Assembly (NCBI GenBank): GCA_034112345.1
Contig: JAWUVN010000099.1
Coordinates: 1-29,695 of the forward strand
Length of the DNA: 29,695 bases
Direction: 5' to 3'
DNA from: Bermanella sp034112345
GTDB lineage: Bacteria; Pseudomonadota; Gammaproteobacteria; Pseudomonadales; Oceanobacteraceae
Shown here: positions 1-7,661 of the stretch, piece by piece
How positions within the stretch are numbered: position 1 is the stretch's first letter
Layout of the letters: every line of letters starts with the position of its first letter
The notes under the pieces: model-generated
Database searches by the model: none
What the model saw: the letters and a program-made list of their open reading frames with translations, nothing else
What the model was told of the DNA's origin: nothing
Program-made: the position numbers and the translations under genes

Positions 1-836
1 ATACTCACTAGTGAAAGTGCCACCCACAAATACCATGTGGCCGGCTCTTTTAAATATATCACGGCGAATGTGCCCGCTAAAACGGGTACCAGTGCCATGA
101 AACTGCCCATACCCTGCGCACCAATAATCTTTACGGCTTTCACATATAGTAGCATTTGAATAATCGTGGCTAAGAAACCCTGATAAAAGATCTGTAAACC
201 AATTTCAGATAAGCTTGCCTGTTCAATATTTTTAGGTAAAAACACTAAGTAAACGGGCACATAAACTAAGCAGGTAATAAAGGCTAAAGAACAAGTGGCT
301 TGCCAAGGGCTAATATGCCAAATATTAATTAACACTGAATATAAGGCCCAAAAGAACGCGCCGATAACAAAATAGATATCCCCTTCCGGAAATTGCACCA
401 TCAAGCTAACTTCTTTAGAAAACAGAAGCACAATCGCAAGAATAATCATCCATAAACCTATGATTTTATTTTTCGACAGCCGATCTTTTATGATGACGAT
501 AGATAATATAGATATGAATACAGGGATCAAACCGGGCAGTAATATGCCGCCATGCAGAGCCGAACTAAGCTCAAATCCTTTGAATGCAAACACGGCGTAA
601 GCGAGGCCCCCTATCAAGGCGCTACCAATAAGCTCAATCTTTAATACATTAAAACGATAAAATAGAAGCCAAACCGGAAATAATAATACTGAACAGGTGA
701 TATACCGAATAGCAATCACATCATATGGAGTTAATGCACTGATCCCGCCCATTCTAGAAACAAGAATGAACCCAGACCAAATAAGTGCTGCCGCTAATGC
801 ACACAATACACCCACTACTTTTTGATTTTGAAACAT
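1..836 (-). CDS. EamA/DMT-family transporter, C-terminus cut by window edge
   Basis: Read by eye on the minus strand, this frame stays open from an ATG at 836 to the window edge (about 278 codons). It encodes an almost entirely hydrophobic protein with roughly ten membrane segments. The N-terminus (MFQNQKVVGVLCALAAALIW) is typical of EamA-type drug/metabolite transporters, and two halves of about 130 residues fit the duplicated EamA fold. Members export or import small metabolites across the inner membrane; the substrate cannot be read from sequence. Only the last few residues should be missing, since the family is about 280-310 aa. An in-frame ATG at 884 would add 16 residues. Neither start has a good Shine-Dalgarno, and I prefer 836 because the hydrophobic first helix then starts within ten residues. 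Confidence 0.85.
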   Translation of the reverse strand, partial: MFQNQKVVGVLCALAAALIWSGFILVSRMGGISALTPYDVIAIRYITCSVLLFPVWLLFYRFNVLKIELIGSALIGGLAYAVFAFKGFELSSALHGGILLPGLIPVFISILSIVIIKDRLSKNKIIGLWMIILAIVLLFSKEVSLMVQFPEGDIYFVIGAFFWALYSVLINIWHISPWQATCSLAFITCLVYVPVYLVFLPKNIEQASLSEIGLQIFYQGFLATIIQMLLYVKAVKIIGAQGMGSFMALVPVLAGTFAVIYLKEPATWYLWVALSLVS

Positions 837-1134
837 CGTATTAGCAACTTGATTGAGTATTTCCAAAGAATAACAGTAAATCATCAATCTTAAAGGGCTA
901 ATTAGAATGAATAGACTGTTCCTTCAATGAGAAGCCTCATGACAAGAGGTTTTATAAATAACCGATTAAAGCTGCCAAAACTGACACTAGTACCGGCCTC
1001 AAGCCTACACCTCGGTTAAAATCACACGATAATAAGATCGCGATTAAATCCAATACTCTTTCCAATGGATTTATCTAACATGCATGGCAACAATAAAGTA
1101 GCCAGACATCGTCTGGCTCCTATTTTCGATTATC

Positions 1135-1159
1135 AAAAAAAACCGAGCATATAGCTCGG
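1135..1159 (-). terminator. Rho-independent terminator on the minus strand, no annotated gene upstream
   Basis: On the minus strand the stem CCGAGC / GCTCGG (1154-1159 with 1143-1148, 5-nt loop) is followed directly by a run of eight U (1142-1135). This is a textbook intrinsic terminator. It is oriented to end a transcript coming from about 1160-1400, where no ordinary gene is visible. Confidence 0.75.
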
Positions 1160-1397
1160 AAGTCGTTGTAATTTTAATTTTAATTATTATTAATTCTATA
1201 GTAAATACTTTAATCAGATCATAGAGTTACAACATTCAATTTAAATACTGATGTTGTACCTGAAGCCTCATTTTACACAGTAATAAAGTGCCCATTAGTA
1301 CGATAGGTACTAGCGGTTTCATGTTCACGCAACCCCATCCCCCGTAGATGCTAATAGAGAAGTTAACGATATGTTATTACAAGCATATTTCAACTTC

Positions 1398-1426
1398 ATG
1401 ACATTTACATGTCAGCCATTTATACT
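1398..1426 (+). promoter_or_regulatory. Likely sigma-70 promoter of the yaiI-type gene
   Basis: ATGACA (1398-1403) and TATACT (1421-1426) are separated by 17 bp, each one or two mismatches from consensus. An inverted repeat TGACAT-TTAC-ATGTCA (1399-1414) overlaps the -35 and spacer, where a repressor would act. The predicted transcript would have a leader of about 30 nt before the ATG at 1463. Confidence 0.5.
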
Positions 1427-1462
1427 GCAGTGAATTAATTATTTATAAATGGCGAGATACGC

Positions 1463-1915
1463 ATGAAAATTTGGGTTGATGCAGATTCTTGCCCAGTGCC
1501 GGTCAAAGAAATGATTTTTAAAGCGGCTAATCGCACTAAAATTCATACTACTTTTTTAGCCAATCATTATATGAAAATTCCACCTTCTCCTTTTCTACAA
1601 TTTAGTCAGGTAAGTCAGGGATTTGATGTGGCAGATGATGAAATTGTGGCACGATGTGAAGCTGGCGACCTAATCATTACCAGTGATATTCCGCTTGCTG
1701 CAGAAGTGATTGAAAAAGGAGGCCAAGCGCTCAGTTCAAGGGGTGAGCTATTTACAAAGGAAAATATAGGAGGTCGCCTAAACATCAGAGACTTCATGGA
1801 CACAATGCGTTCTAGCGGCATTCAAAGTGGTGGCCCGGCCCCATTAGGCCCACAAGATAAACAAAAATTTGCTAATGAATTTGATAAAATTTTGGCTAAG
1901 TCACTTCGCAAATAA
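1463..1915 (+). CDS. yaiI: UPF0178 / YaiI-YqxD family protein (DUF188)
   Basis: A 150-residue cytosolic protein that matches the YaiI/YqxD family along its whole length. Family hallmarks visible are the N-terminal MKIWVDADSCPVPVKE, the DDEIV...DLIITSDIPLA stretch around residues 59-80, and the C-terminal GGPAPLGPQDKQKF. The conserved aspartates D6 and D8 and the DLIITSDIPLA segment resemble PIN-like nuclease folds, but the biochemical role of the family is not established as far as I know. The start is supported by a purine-rich GGCGAG upstream and by the conserved N-terminus. It is a single gene facing a convergent CoA-transferase gene, and no terminator is obvious between them. Confidence 0.9.
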   Translation: MKIWVDADSCPVPVKEMIFKAANRTKIHTTFLANHYMKIPPSPFLQFSQVSQGFDVADDEIVARCEAGDLIITSDIPLAAEVIEKGGQALSSRGELFTKENIGGRLNIRDFMDTMRSSGIQSGGPAPLGPQDKQKFANEFDKILAKSLRK

Positions 1916-1950
1916 GAGTACTTCAATATTTGCGATAACCTGATCCGCTA

Positions 1951-3138
1951 CTAGCGGATCACTTTTGTCTTTTTCCAGTCAGCTATATCTTCTATTGAGA
2001 ACCCGAACTCACTTAACACCTGCTCTGTATCCGACCCTATGACACCACCCGTATTATGAATCTGTGTGGGCTTACTAATAGGGTTCGATAACTGAGTTAA
2101 AACGCCCCCCGGAGTATCTATATCCGAATCGGTAACATCAGATAACCAATTACGTGCTTGTGCATGGGGTTGCTGTGATGCCTCTTTAAAAGTTAACACT
2201 GGTTCAACACAGCAATCTAATTGTGCGAACGTTGTTGTCCAGTATTCAAATGACCCTGCTTTAAATTTTTCGCTAATGGCATGTTTAAACTCTGCAACGT
2301 CTGCTGCCTTCTGACTGCCTGCTTTTCCAATTAAATGTTTTATTTCTAATGCATTACATAGCTGCATTAAAAATTGCGGCTCAAGGGAACCCACTGACAT
2401 ATAACGGCCATCTGCCGTTTCGTAATAATCATAAAAGCTGCCACCGTTTAACATGGTGCTTTCTGCTTGCGGCTCAACCCCGCCCCCTAACATTCCCGCT
2501 GCAAACATGGCGTTCATGCTAAACGTACAATCCGTCATGCTAATGTCTAAGTGTTGCCCATCACCGGTTTGGCTACGCTCAATTACCGCTGCCAAAACAG
2601 ACATAACCGCATGATGCGAGCCCCCAGCGATATCCGCAATTTGCAGCCCTTGCGGTACCGGTTTTTCTCCTTTGCGGCGACTGTAATCTGCCACACCCGA
2701 TAACGCTAAGTAATTTATATCGTGACCCGCACGATCTTTTAATGGACCGGTTTGCCCATAACCTGTGATCGAGCAATAGATTAACTTGGGGTTAATAGTT
2801 TTTAGAGTTTCATAATCCAAACCCAATCTGGCCATAACACCGGGGCGAAACTGTTCAACCAGTACATCGTATTCAGCCAGCAGTTTATGGATGATGGTTT
2901 TAGCATCGGAGGATTTTAAATCCAACGCCATGGCTTTTTTATTGCGGTTAAGATAACTATGGGCCGCACTGTGGCCACTGGCATCTGACGGCGGTAAAGC
3001 TCTGACAAGATCGGGACGAGTGGGGCTTTCTATGCGCAAAACATCGGCGCCTAAATCCGCCATCATCAACGTGGCGTATGGCCCTGGCAAAAGGGTTGAA
3101 AAATCCAATACTTTCAATGACTTTAGTGGCTGAGTCAT
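1951..3138 (-). CDS. CaiB/BaiF-family alpha-methylacyl-CoA racemase
   Basis: A 395-aa class III CoA-transferase fold protein, probably racemising the alpha-methyl centre of 2-methylacyl-CoA esters so that branched fatty acids can enter beta-oxidation. It opens with the family pattern LKVLDFSTLLPGPYATLMMADLGADV. The racemase-type residues can be placed: H139 in AGHDINYLALSG, D169 in LQIADIAGG and E253 in VGSLEPQF, corresponding to the His/Asp/Glu set known from bacterial and human alpha-methylacyl-CoA racemases. That favours racemase over formyl-CoA or carnitine CoA-transferase. The length is slightly above the usual 360-380. The start is firm: AGGA sits 6 nt before the ATG. It diverges from an AraC regulator, beyond which lies an acyl-CoA dehydrogenase, suggesting a shared branched-lipid catabolic role. 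Confidence 0.88.
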   Translation of the reverse strand: MTQPLKSLKVLDFSTLLPGPYATLMMADLGADVLRIESPTRPDLVRALPPSDASGHSAAHSYLNRNKKAMALDLKSSDAKTIIHKLLAEYDVLVEQFRPGVMARLGLDYETLKTINPKLIYCSITGYGQTGPLKDRAGHDINYLALSGVADYSRRKGEKPVPQGLQIADIAGGSHHAVMSVLAAVIERSQTGDGQHLDISMTDCTFSMNAMFAAGMLGGGVEPQAESTMLNGGSFYDYYETADGRYMSVGSLEPQFLMQLCNALEIKHLIGKAGSQKAADVAEFKHAISEKFKAGSFEYWTTTFAQLDCCVEPVLTFKEASQQPHAQARNWLSDVTDSDIDTPGGVLTQLSNPISKPTQIHNTGGVIGSDTEQVLSEFGFSIEDIADWKKTKVIR

Positions 3139-3485
3139 GGTGATTCCTAATTCTTATTATTCTAACTATTGGTTTACCATAGCAGGCTTAGAACCTGCTT
3201 AGCCATAACACAGTACCTCATTAAGATTGACCAAAAATGCCAGAGTAAACAGAAGGACTAACGTTATCTCATCATTAAACTGTCTAATCCGAGTTTGCTA
3301 TCGCAGAGCTGGCCTTAGCGTTTAAAGTGGATACTCATGTAAGTATTCTTATCATTGACTGTTTGGCCCCTGTTTTATCCACATTTTCATCTTAGATCCA
3401 TTGGTAATTAGTAATAACGTGCCTCTTGCGCAATGCCGTGATTTTCGTATGATGTAAATCACTGTGAATATAGGTTCAGTTTTTC
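3139..3485. promoter_or_regulatory. 347-bp divergent control region, CoA-transferase / AraC regulator
   Basis: No coding sequence seen. It must carry both divergent promoters, though I could not place either with confidence. A hairpin AGCAGG-(7 nt)-CCTGCT at 3181-3199 lies in the probable leader of the minus-strand gene. TTTGGCCCCT at 3362-3371 resembles the TTTGGCCACT repeats upstream of the acyl-CoA dehydrogenase, so it may be a site for the AraC protein. Confidence 0.4.
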
Positions 3486-4508
3486 ATGAGAACATCCACC
3501 ATTGCCAGCCACTATGTGAGAGCCGCCATTGCAGGCGCGGTTGCACAAGGCCATGACGCCCACGCTATCTTAGAAAAGGCAGGCATTGGCAATGGGATTC
3601 TGAATGAACCTAAAGCCCGTGTTTACCCTGATAAGATGGCTAAATTACTGCGCATTCTTGCTTATACACTGCAAGATGAGTTTCTAGGGCATGATGCTAA
3701 GCCTTCGACTCACGGCAGCTTTGAGACCTTATGCCAGCTGATATTGCCTTGTGCCACACTCAGAGAAGCGCTGACGCTGGGTACGGCTTATTACAAGCTG
3801 TTTGATTTGGCCATTCACACTCAGTTTGAAGAAGACAAGAATGGCGGCATGTTAGTTGTCAGCCAAAATCGTCCCTGCTTGAATCATCAGCATTACCTAA
3901 TGGAATACCAGCTGGTTCTGTGGCATCGCATTGCGTGCTGGTTAACCGGAAAGCGTATTCCCATAAAAATGGCCGAGTTTTCGTATGCTCGACCTGAGCA
4001 TGCTGAAGAATATCGCTTGTTCTTTTATGGCCCCCATACCTTTAACCAAGCCCGCACTCAGTTGTCGTTTGATTCGAGTTTTATGGACTTGCCGATTGTT
4101 CGTTCTAGAGAAGATCTACCCGAGCTAATGAAGGAAGCCCCTTATGTGTTCTTGGTAAAGCCCAATAATACAGCCAGTATTAATGCTCAAATTCGTCGAA
4201 TTTTAGAAAATAATTTAGACCCTGAAATGCCGGATTTTGAGTCTGTGGCGTTTCAATTAAATACCAGTACACAAACCTTACGACGCCGCTTAAAAGATGA
4301 AGACACTTCTTTTCAAGCTATTAAAGATCAAGTACGTCGAGATCTGGCTATTTATTATTTAAGTGATAATAAACTCAGTATTAACGAGATTGCGCTTAAA
4401 GTGGGCTTTACCGAACCCAGCACGTTTCACCGAGCGTTCAAAAAGTGGACCGGCGTAACCCCAGGTGATTATCGTTCGGATAAAACCACAAACAACACGG
4501 CCGCTTAA
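3486..4508 (+). CDS. AraC-family transcriptional regulator (OruR/ArgR-like, arabinose-binding-like N-domain)
   Basis: A 340-aa one-component regulator. Residues about 10-200 form the all-helical sensing domain typical of the long AraC subgroup (PF12625-like). Residues about 235-330 form the double helix-turn-helix DNA-binding domain, with the classic AraC signature at the end: INEIALKVGFTEPSTFHRAF followed by KKWTGVTPGDYR. Proteins of this type often control catabolism of amino acids or lipids. The gene lies between an acyl-CoA racemase (divergent) and an acyl-CoA dehydrogenase (same strand), so I infer that it regulates one or both. Repeated TTTGGCC-type motifs in both flanking regions are candidate operators. 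The start at 3486 has only a weak AGG upstream. Confidence 0.9.
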   Translation: MRTSTIASHYVRAAIAGAVAQGHDAHAILEKAGIGNGILNEPKARVYPDKMAKLLRILAYTLQDEFLGHDAKPSTHGSFETLCQLILPCATLREALTLGTAYYKLFDLAIHTQFEEDKNGGMLVVSQNRPCLNHQHYLMEYQLVLWHRIACWLTGKRIPIKMAEFSYARPEHAEEYRLFFYGPHTFNQARTQLSFDSSFMDLPIVRSREDLPELMKEAPYVFLVKPNNTASINAQIRRILENNLDPEMPDFESVAFQLNTSTQTLRRRLKDEDTSFQAIKDQVRRDLAIYYLSDNKLSINEIALKVGFTEPSTFHRAFKKWTGVTPGDYRSDKTTNNTAA

Positions 4509-4552
4509 TCACTTACCCGCTAAACATTAAATTTTATCTACCATAAATGAAT

Positions 4553-4623
4553 TGGCCAAAGAGTTAGTAAACTTTGGCCACTCATTCACTTTTGGGCCAC
4601 TTCTTCTGTCGCTTTTGACCATT
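4553..4623. promoter_or_regulatory. Cluster of TTTGGCCACT-like repeats, candidate AraC operator
   Basis: A 9-bp perfect inverted repeat (TGGCCAAAG at 4553-4561, CTTTGGCCA at 4572-4580) is followed by two imperfect direct copies of its right arm, CTTTTGGGCCACT (4589-4601) and CTTTTGACCATT (4612-4623). AraC proteins bind direct repeats upstream of the -35. The cluster ends about 50 bp upstream of the predicted promoter of the acyl-CoA dehydrogenase. Confidence 0.45.
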
Positions 4624-4676
4624 GAGCAGCTGCCCTCTCACTGCCACACTGAAATTGTGATTTTATTATGACTGCT

Positions 4677-4705
4677 TTGTTACCCAGTCAATCACTTAGC
4701 ATAAT
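4677..4705 (+). promoter_or_regulatory. Likely sigma-70 promoter of the acyl-CoA dehydrogenase
   Basis: TTGTTA (4677-4682), a 17-bp spacer and CATAAT (4700-4705). The expected start of transcription is near 4712, giving a leader of about 26 nt before the ATG at 4738. Confidence 0.5.
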
Positions 4706-4737
4706 CAGACTCAATACAATAAAAATCAGAGGCAGAT

Positions 4738-5883
4738 ATGATTCAACGTACAATATTCGATAGTGACCTTGAAGGATTCCGCGATACCGTTCGTAAGTTT
4801 TTAGAAAAAGAAGCGGTACCATTTCATGCTCAGTGGGAAAAAGATGGGCAAGTAAGCCGAGAGCTTTGGACTAAGGCCGGAGAAATGGGTTTCTTATGTC
4901 CTACAGCTCCTGAAGAATATGGCGGTTTAGGTTGCGACTTCAGGTACAGCGCCGTGATTATGGAAGAAATATCAAGATCAGGTTGTTCGGGTATTGGCTG
5001 GCCATTGCATAGCGATATTGTAATGCCTTACATTTTAAACTGGGGCACAGAAGAGCAGAAACAACGTTATATACCGAAATTGATCAGCGGTGAGTTGATC
5101 AGCGCCATTGCCATGACCGAACCAGGTACAGGCTCTGATTTACAAGCCATTAAAACCACCGCTAAAAAAGATGGCGACCACTATGTATTAAATGGATCAA
5201 AAACATTTATTACTAACGGTCAGATGGCCGACCTTGTGATTGTAGTTGCTAAAACCGACCCAACAAAAGGCGCTGGTGGTATCAGCTTATTACTTATTGA
5301 AAAAGATATGGCTGGTTTTTCTAAGGGCAGTAACCTAGATAAAGTAGGCATGAAGGCCCAAGACACATCTGAATTGTTTTTTGATGATGTGAAAGTCCCT
5401 GTTGAAAACTTAATGGGTGGCAAAGAAGGCACAGGCTTTATGGCCTTAATGCAAGAGCTTCCTCAAGAGCGATTAATTGTTGCCTTGTGTGCACTGGCTG
5501 CCTGTCATGCGGCTATTGGTTGGACCAAAGAATACATTAAAGAACGTAAAGCGTTTGGTAAGCCAATTTGTAAATTCCAAAACACACGATTTAAAATGGC
5601 CGAGATCATTACCGAAACAGATGCGTTACAAGTTTACACTGACCGCTGCTTAGAATTGCACTTGGATAAGAAATTGACCATACCAACTGCTGCAGGCCTT
5701 AAGCAAATCACCACAGACTTGCAGTGCAAGGTAATGGACGAATGTGTACAGCTGCATGGTGGCTACGGCTATATGACAGAATACCCAATTGCCAGAGCTT
5801 GGGCCGACAGCCGCGTACAGAAAATATACGCTGGTACCAATGAAATAATGAAAGAAATTGTTGCCCGAGCCGAACTAGGTTAA
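4738..5883 (+). CDS. Acyl-CoA dehydrogenase (IVD/LCAD-type active site)
   Basis: A 381-aa FAD-dependent dehydrogenase catalysing the first alpha,beta-oxidation of acyl-CoA and passing electrons to ETF. All three ACAD domains are present: the N-terminal helices, the FAD/substrate motif AMTEPGTGSDL (125-135) with TFITNG (156-161), and the C-terminal helical domain with LHGGYGYMTEYP (339-350) and IYAGTNEIMKEI (363-374). At the usual catalytic position of MCAD-type enzymes (IYEGT) this protein has Ala366. A glutamate is present instead in QERLIV (E244), where isovaleryl-CoA and long-chain dehydrogenases carry theirs. This points to branched or long-chain substrates, in keeping with the nearby methylacyl-CoA racemase. 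A strong AGAGGCAG ribosome site precedes the ATG, and a terminator follows at once. Confidence 0.93.
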   Translation: MIQRTIFDSDLEGFRDTVRKFLEKEAVPFHAQWEKDGQVSRELWTKAGEMGFLCPTAPEEYGGLGCDFRYSAVIMEEISRSGCSGIGWPLHSDIVMPYILNWGTEEQKQRYIPKLISGELISAIAMTEPGTGSDLQAIKTTAKKDGDHYVLNGSKTFITNGQMADLVIVVAKTDPTKGAGGISLLLIEKDMAGFSKGSNLDKVGMKAQDTSELFFDDVKVPVENLMGGKEGTGFMALMQELPQERLIVALCALAACHAAIGWTKEYIKERKAFGKPICKFQNTRFKMAEIITETDALQVYTDRCLELHLDKKLTIPTAAGLKQITTDLQCKVMDECVQLHGGYGYMTEYPIARAWADSRVQKIYAGTNEIMKEIVARAELG

Positions 5884-5903
5884 AAAAAATTTAATCTAAC
5901 CAT

Positions 5904-5934
5904 AAAAAAAGAGATGCTATGCATCTCTTTTTTT
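5904..5934. terminator. Bidirectional Rho-independent terminator
   Basis: GAGATGC-TAT-GCATCTC (5911-5927) is flanked by an A-run on the left and a run of seven T on the right, so it works in both directions. It ends the acyl-CoA dehydrogenase transcript on the plus strand and probably the small minus-strand gene at 6008-6298. Confidence 0.85.
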
Positions 5935-6007
5935 ATTTAAGCGTCACGCTTTATCCAGTGAACTGACTCGGCTAAAGCAGCCCTCAACTTAATATATTAA
6001 TAACACA

Positions 6008-6298
6008 TCAACTGGCTTTACGAGTATGAAAAACAACGGGGCCAGCCAACATTAATTCAACTTCTTCTTTAAGGTCTAAAAAATGGTCATCTGCTATTTT
6101 CCATTGTGGTCCAACTATTAGCGAAGTATAACGCTCTTGCGCAAACCCTAAAGAATTCTTATTCACCAGCATAGTAATGGCCAATAATGGGCCTACCAAC
6201 TGCGCATTAGAATCCTGACTGCTGATCAACTCAGTTTGTAACCGACGTAATCGAGTTTCTAGGTCTTGCACGTACGCTTGGTAATCAGAAACATCCAT
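6008..6298 (-). CDS. Small hypothetical protein with N-terminal coiled coil
   Basis: I do not recognise this protein. From the ATG at 6298 it has 96 residues. The first 30 (around YQAYVQDLETRLRRLQTEL) look like an amphipathic coiled coil. The rest is mixed, and there is no signal peptide, membrane span or Cys motif. The frame can be extended upstream to a GTG at 6385 (125 aa), but the added segment lacks coding character and has no ribosome site, so I prefer the ATG. It probably dimerises in the cytosol. It lies alone between the terminator at 5904 and the DUF2333 gene, 330 bp away. Confidence 0.55.
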   Translation of the reverse strand: MDVSDYQAYVQDLETRLRRLQTELISSQDSNAQLVGPLLAITMLVNKNSLGFAQERYTSLIVGPQWKIADDHFLDLKEEVELMLAGPVVFHTRKAS

Positions 6299-6572
6299 GG
6301 TGCTTTTTACTCTATCTATACAACTTAATTTAGAGTGTAGAAGAATATTCGAAGGCTGCTTATGCTCATGAGCATAGAAAGGCACTATATGGGGGAATTG
6401 TCACAAAACAAGAAGTATTCTTGCCTTTATAGACCATTTAAATATTTAGAGAAGCCATTCTAATAGCTCTATCAGACTGAATCTTTACTTAAAGCCAGGC
6501 TGACAGACTGTGAAAAACAAAAACGAACTCTAAATTAAGGGTATTCAATAGGTTTAATAAATATAAAAGAAG

Positions 6573-6617
6573 CTGCTTTTAATTCACCTCACTTATTTGA
6601 GAGTGATTCAAAAGCAG
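6573..6617 (-). terminator. Imperfect hairpin 3' of the DUF2333 gene, possible terminator
   Basis: CTGCTTTT (6573-6580) pairs with AAAAGCAG (6610-6617), and inner TCAC/GTGA segments can also pair. It begins just past the stop of the minus-strand DUF2333 gene. The following minus-strand sequence is U-rich but not a clean U-run, so it is either a weak terminator or a 3'-end stabilising hairpin. Confidence 0.4.
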
Positions 6618-6629
6618 TTAATTTAGACG

Positions 6630-7628
6630 TTAACCGTCAGATAAAAGAGAGCGAAGATCAATAATGGCTGCATTCGCTTGTGCAATATACGACACCATTA
6701 TGAGGGAGTGATTTGCGGTAAACCCAAAGCCTTCACCATTTAATATAATTGGAGTAGACACATCAGCTTGCGTCGCTTCTAGCTCTTCAATTATTTGACT
6801 TAAGCTTTCTTTCGCATTTTTCTGAACAAGAACATCATGAAAATCCACTTCAATGGCTCTAAAAAAGTGAAGTAAAGCCCAAGCTGTTCCACGTGTTTCG
6901 TAAAAAATATCGTCTATTTTCATCCAGCTTGTAGTTTCGTCAGCAGGCATCTCATTTTTGTTGGCATGCTTAGCAATTCTAGACTGCTCTACACTGGCAC
7001 TTAGTCTTTGCGATAAAGAACCAAGTCTCGTTTCTACATCTTTAAGCCATTGCCTTAAGTTATCAGCTCTAGGGTAGAATTTAGATCTGTCGGATTCTTC
7101 ACTATCAAGGCGAAGTATATAGCTGTTCAATTTTCTTATTGCTCGGGCGTATTCACCCTCGCTATCTGGTAATCCCCAAGAGTTGTTGTCAAAGTGAAAC
7201 TGAGGCTCGCTGATCGAAAGATCCACATCTTCTGAACTCTGGCTTTGGCTTCGACTAAAGTCTTTTCTCATGGCTCGACTCAAGTCACGCACTTGAACCA
7301 AAACACCAAATTCCCAATTTGCTATATTGTCCAGCCAAACACCTGGAGGAAAAATATCATTTGTAATATACCCTCCATTTTTATTTAGTAACGAATCAGC
7401 CACGGTCATTAAGGTGACAGACATTGCATACCCTGGTGAATTTGGCTTTTGATTTTGCTTTTGATGCTCTTCTGCAACTACGCTAACCACAAAAGGTTCA
7501 GGCTCTGAATCCCAATATATGCCTAAAACAACAGCTGATATAAAGTAAACCGACAACAACAATATAAAAGCACGCATCATCCAACCGGCTTCTAAAAAGT
7601 TTTCAAATTTTTCACTGACTTTTTTCAT
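6630..7628 (-). CDS. DUF2333 family inner-membrane protein
   Basis: A 332-aa protein with one N-terminal membrane segment (about residues 17-38, MMRAFILLLSVYFISAVVLG) and a periplasmic body rich in charged helices. It matches the DUF2333 family of Pseudomonas and relatives as I remember it. The blocks PPGVWLDNIANWEFGVLVQV, RDLSRAMRKDFSRSQSQSSED and KDVETRLGSLSQRLSASVEQ are diagnostic. No enzymatic motif is visible and no function is established to my knowledge; a structural or envelope role is only a guess. It starts 33 bp after the copper chaperone gene on the same strand, so the two are probably co-transcribed. The length is normal for the family. Confidence 0.85.
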   Translation of the reverse strand: MKKVSEKFENFLEAGWMMRAFILLLSVYFISAVVLGIYWDSEPEPFVVSVVAEEHQKQNQKPNSPGYAMSVTLMTVADSLLNKNGGYITNDIFPPGVWLDNIANWEFGVLVQVRDLSRAMRKDFSRSQSQSSEDVDLSISEPQFHFDNNSWGLPDSEGEYARAIRKLNSYILRLDSEESDRSKFYPRADNLRQWLKDVETRLGSLSQRLSASVEQSRIAKHANKNEMPADETTSWMKIDDIFYETRGTAWALLHFFRAIEVDFHDVLVQKNAKESLSQIIEELEATQADVSTPIILNGEGFGFTANHSLIMVSYIAQANAAIIDLRSLLSDG

Positions 7629-7661
7629 GACTGGCCTTTATATCCTAGTTTCATCAACCGC

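Larger units (their letters stand above)
885..1462. other. 578-bp intergenic region between the DMT and YaiI genes
   Basis: No ORF above 30 codons looks real here. The region holds an 8-bp perfect inverted repeat at 1100-1118 (AGCCAGAC-ATC-GTCTGGCT), a minus-strand terminator at 1135-1159, smaller inverted repeats at 1229-1257 and 1296-1312, and a plus-strand promoter for the next gene at 1398-1426. Two very short overlapping minus-strand ORFs (1236-1322 and 1273-1338) lie just upstream of the terminator; see the findings. The 885-1095 part shows only a weak CCTC/GAGG hairpin around 932-952. Confidence 0.7.

Noticed and set aside
6299..6385. GTG-initiated N-terminal extension of the small unknown gene
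   Set aside because: The added 29 residues lack a ribosome site, and the coiled-coil N-terminus begins naturally at the ATG at 6298.
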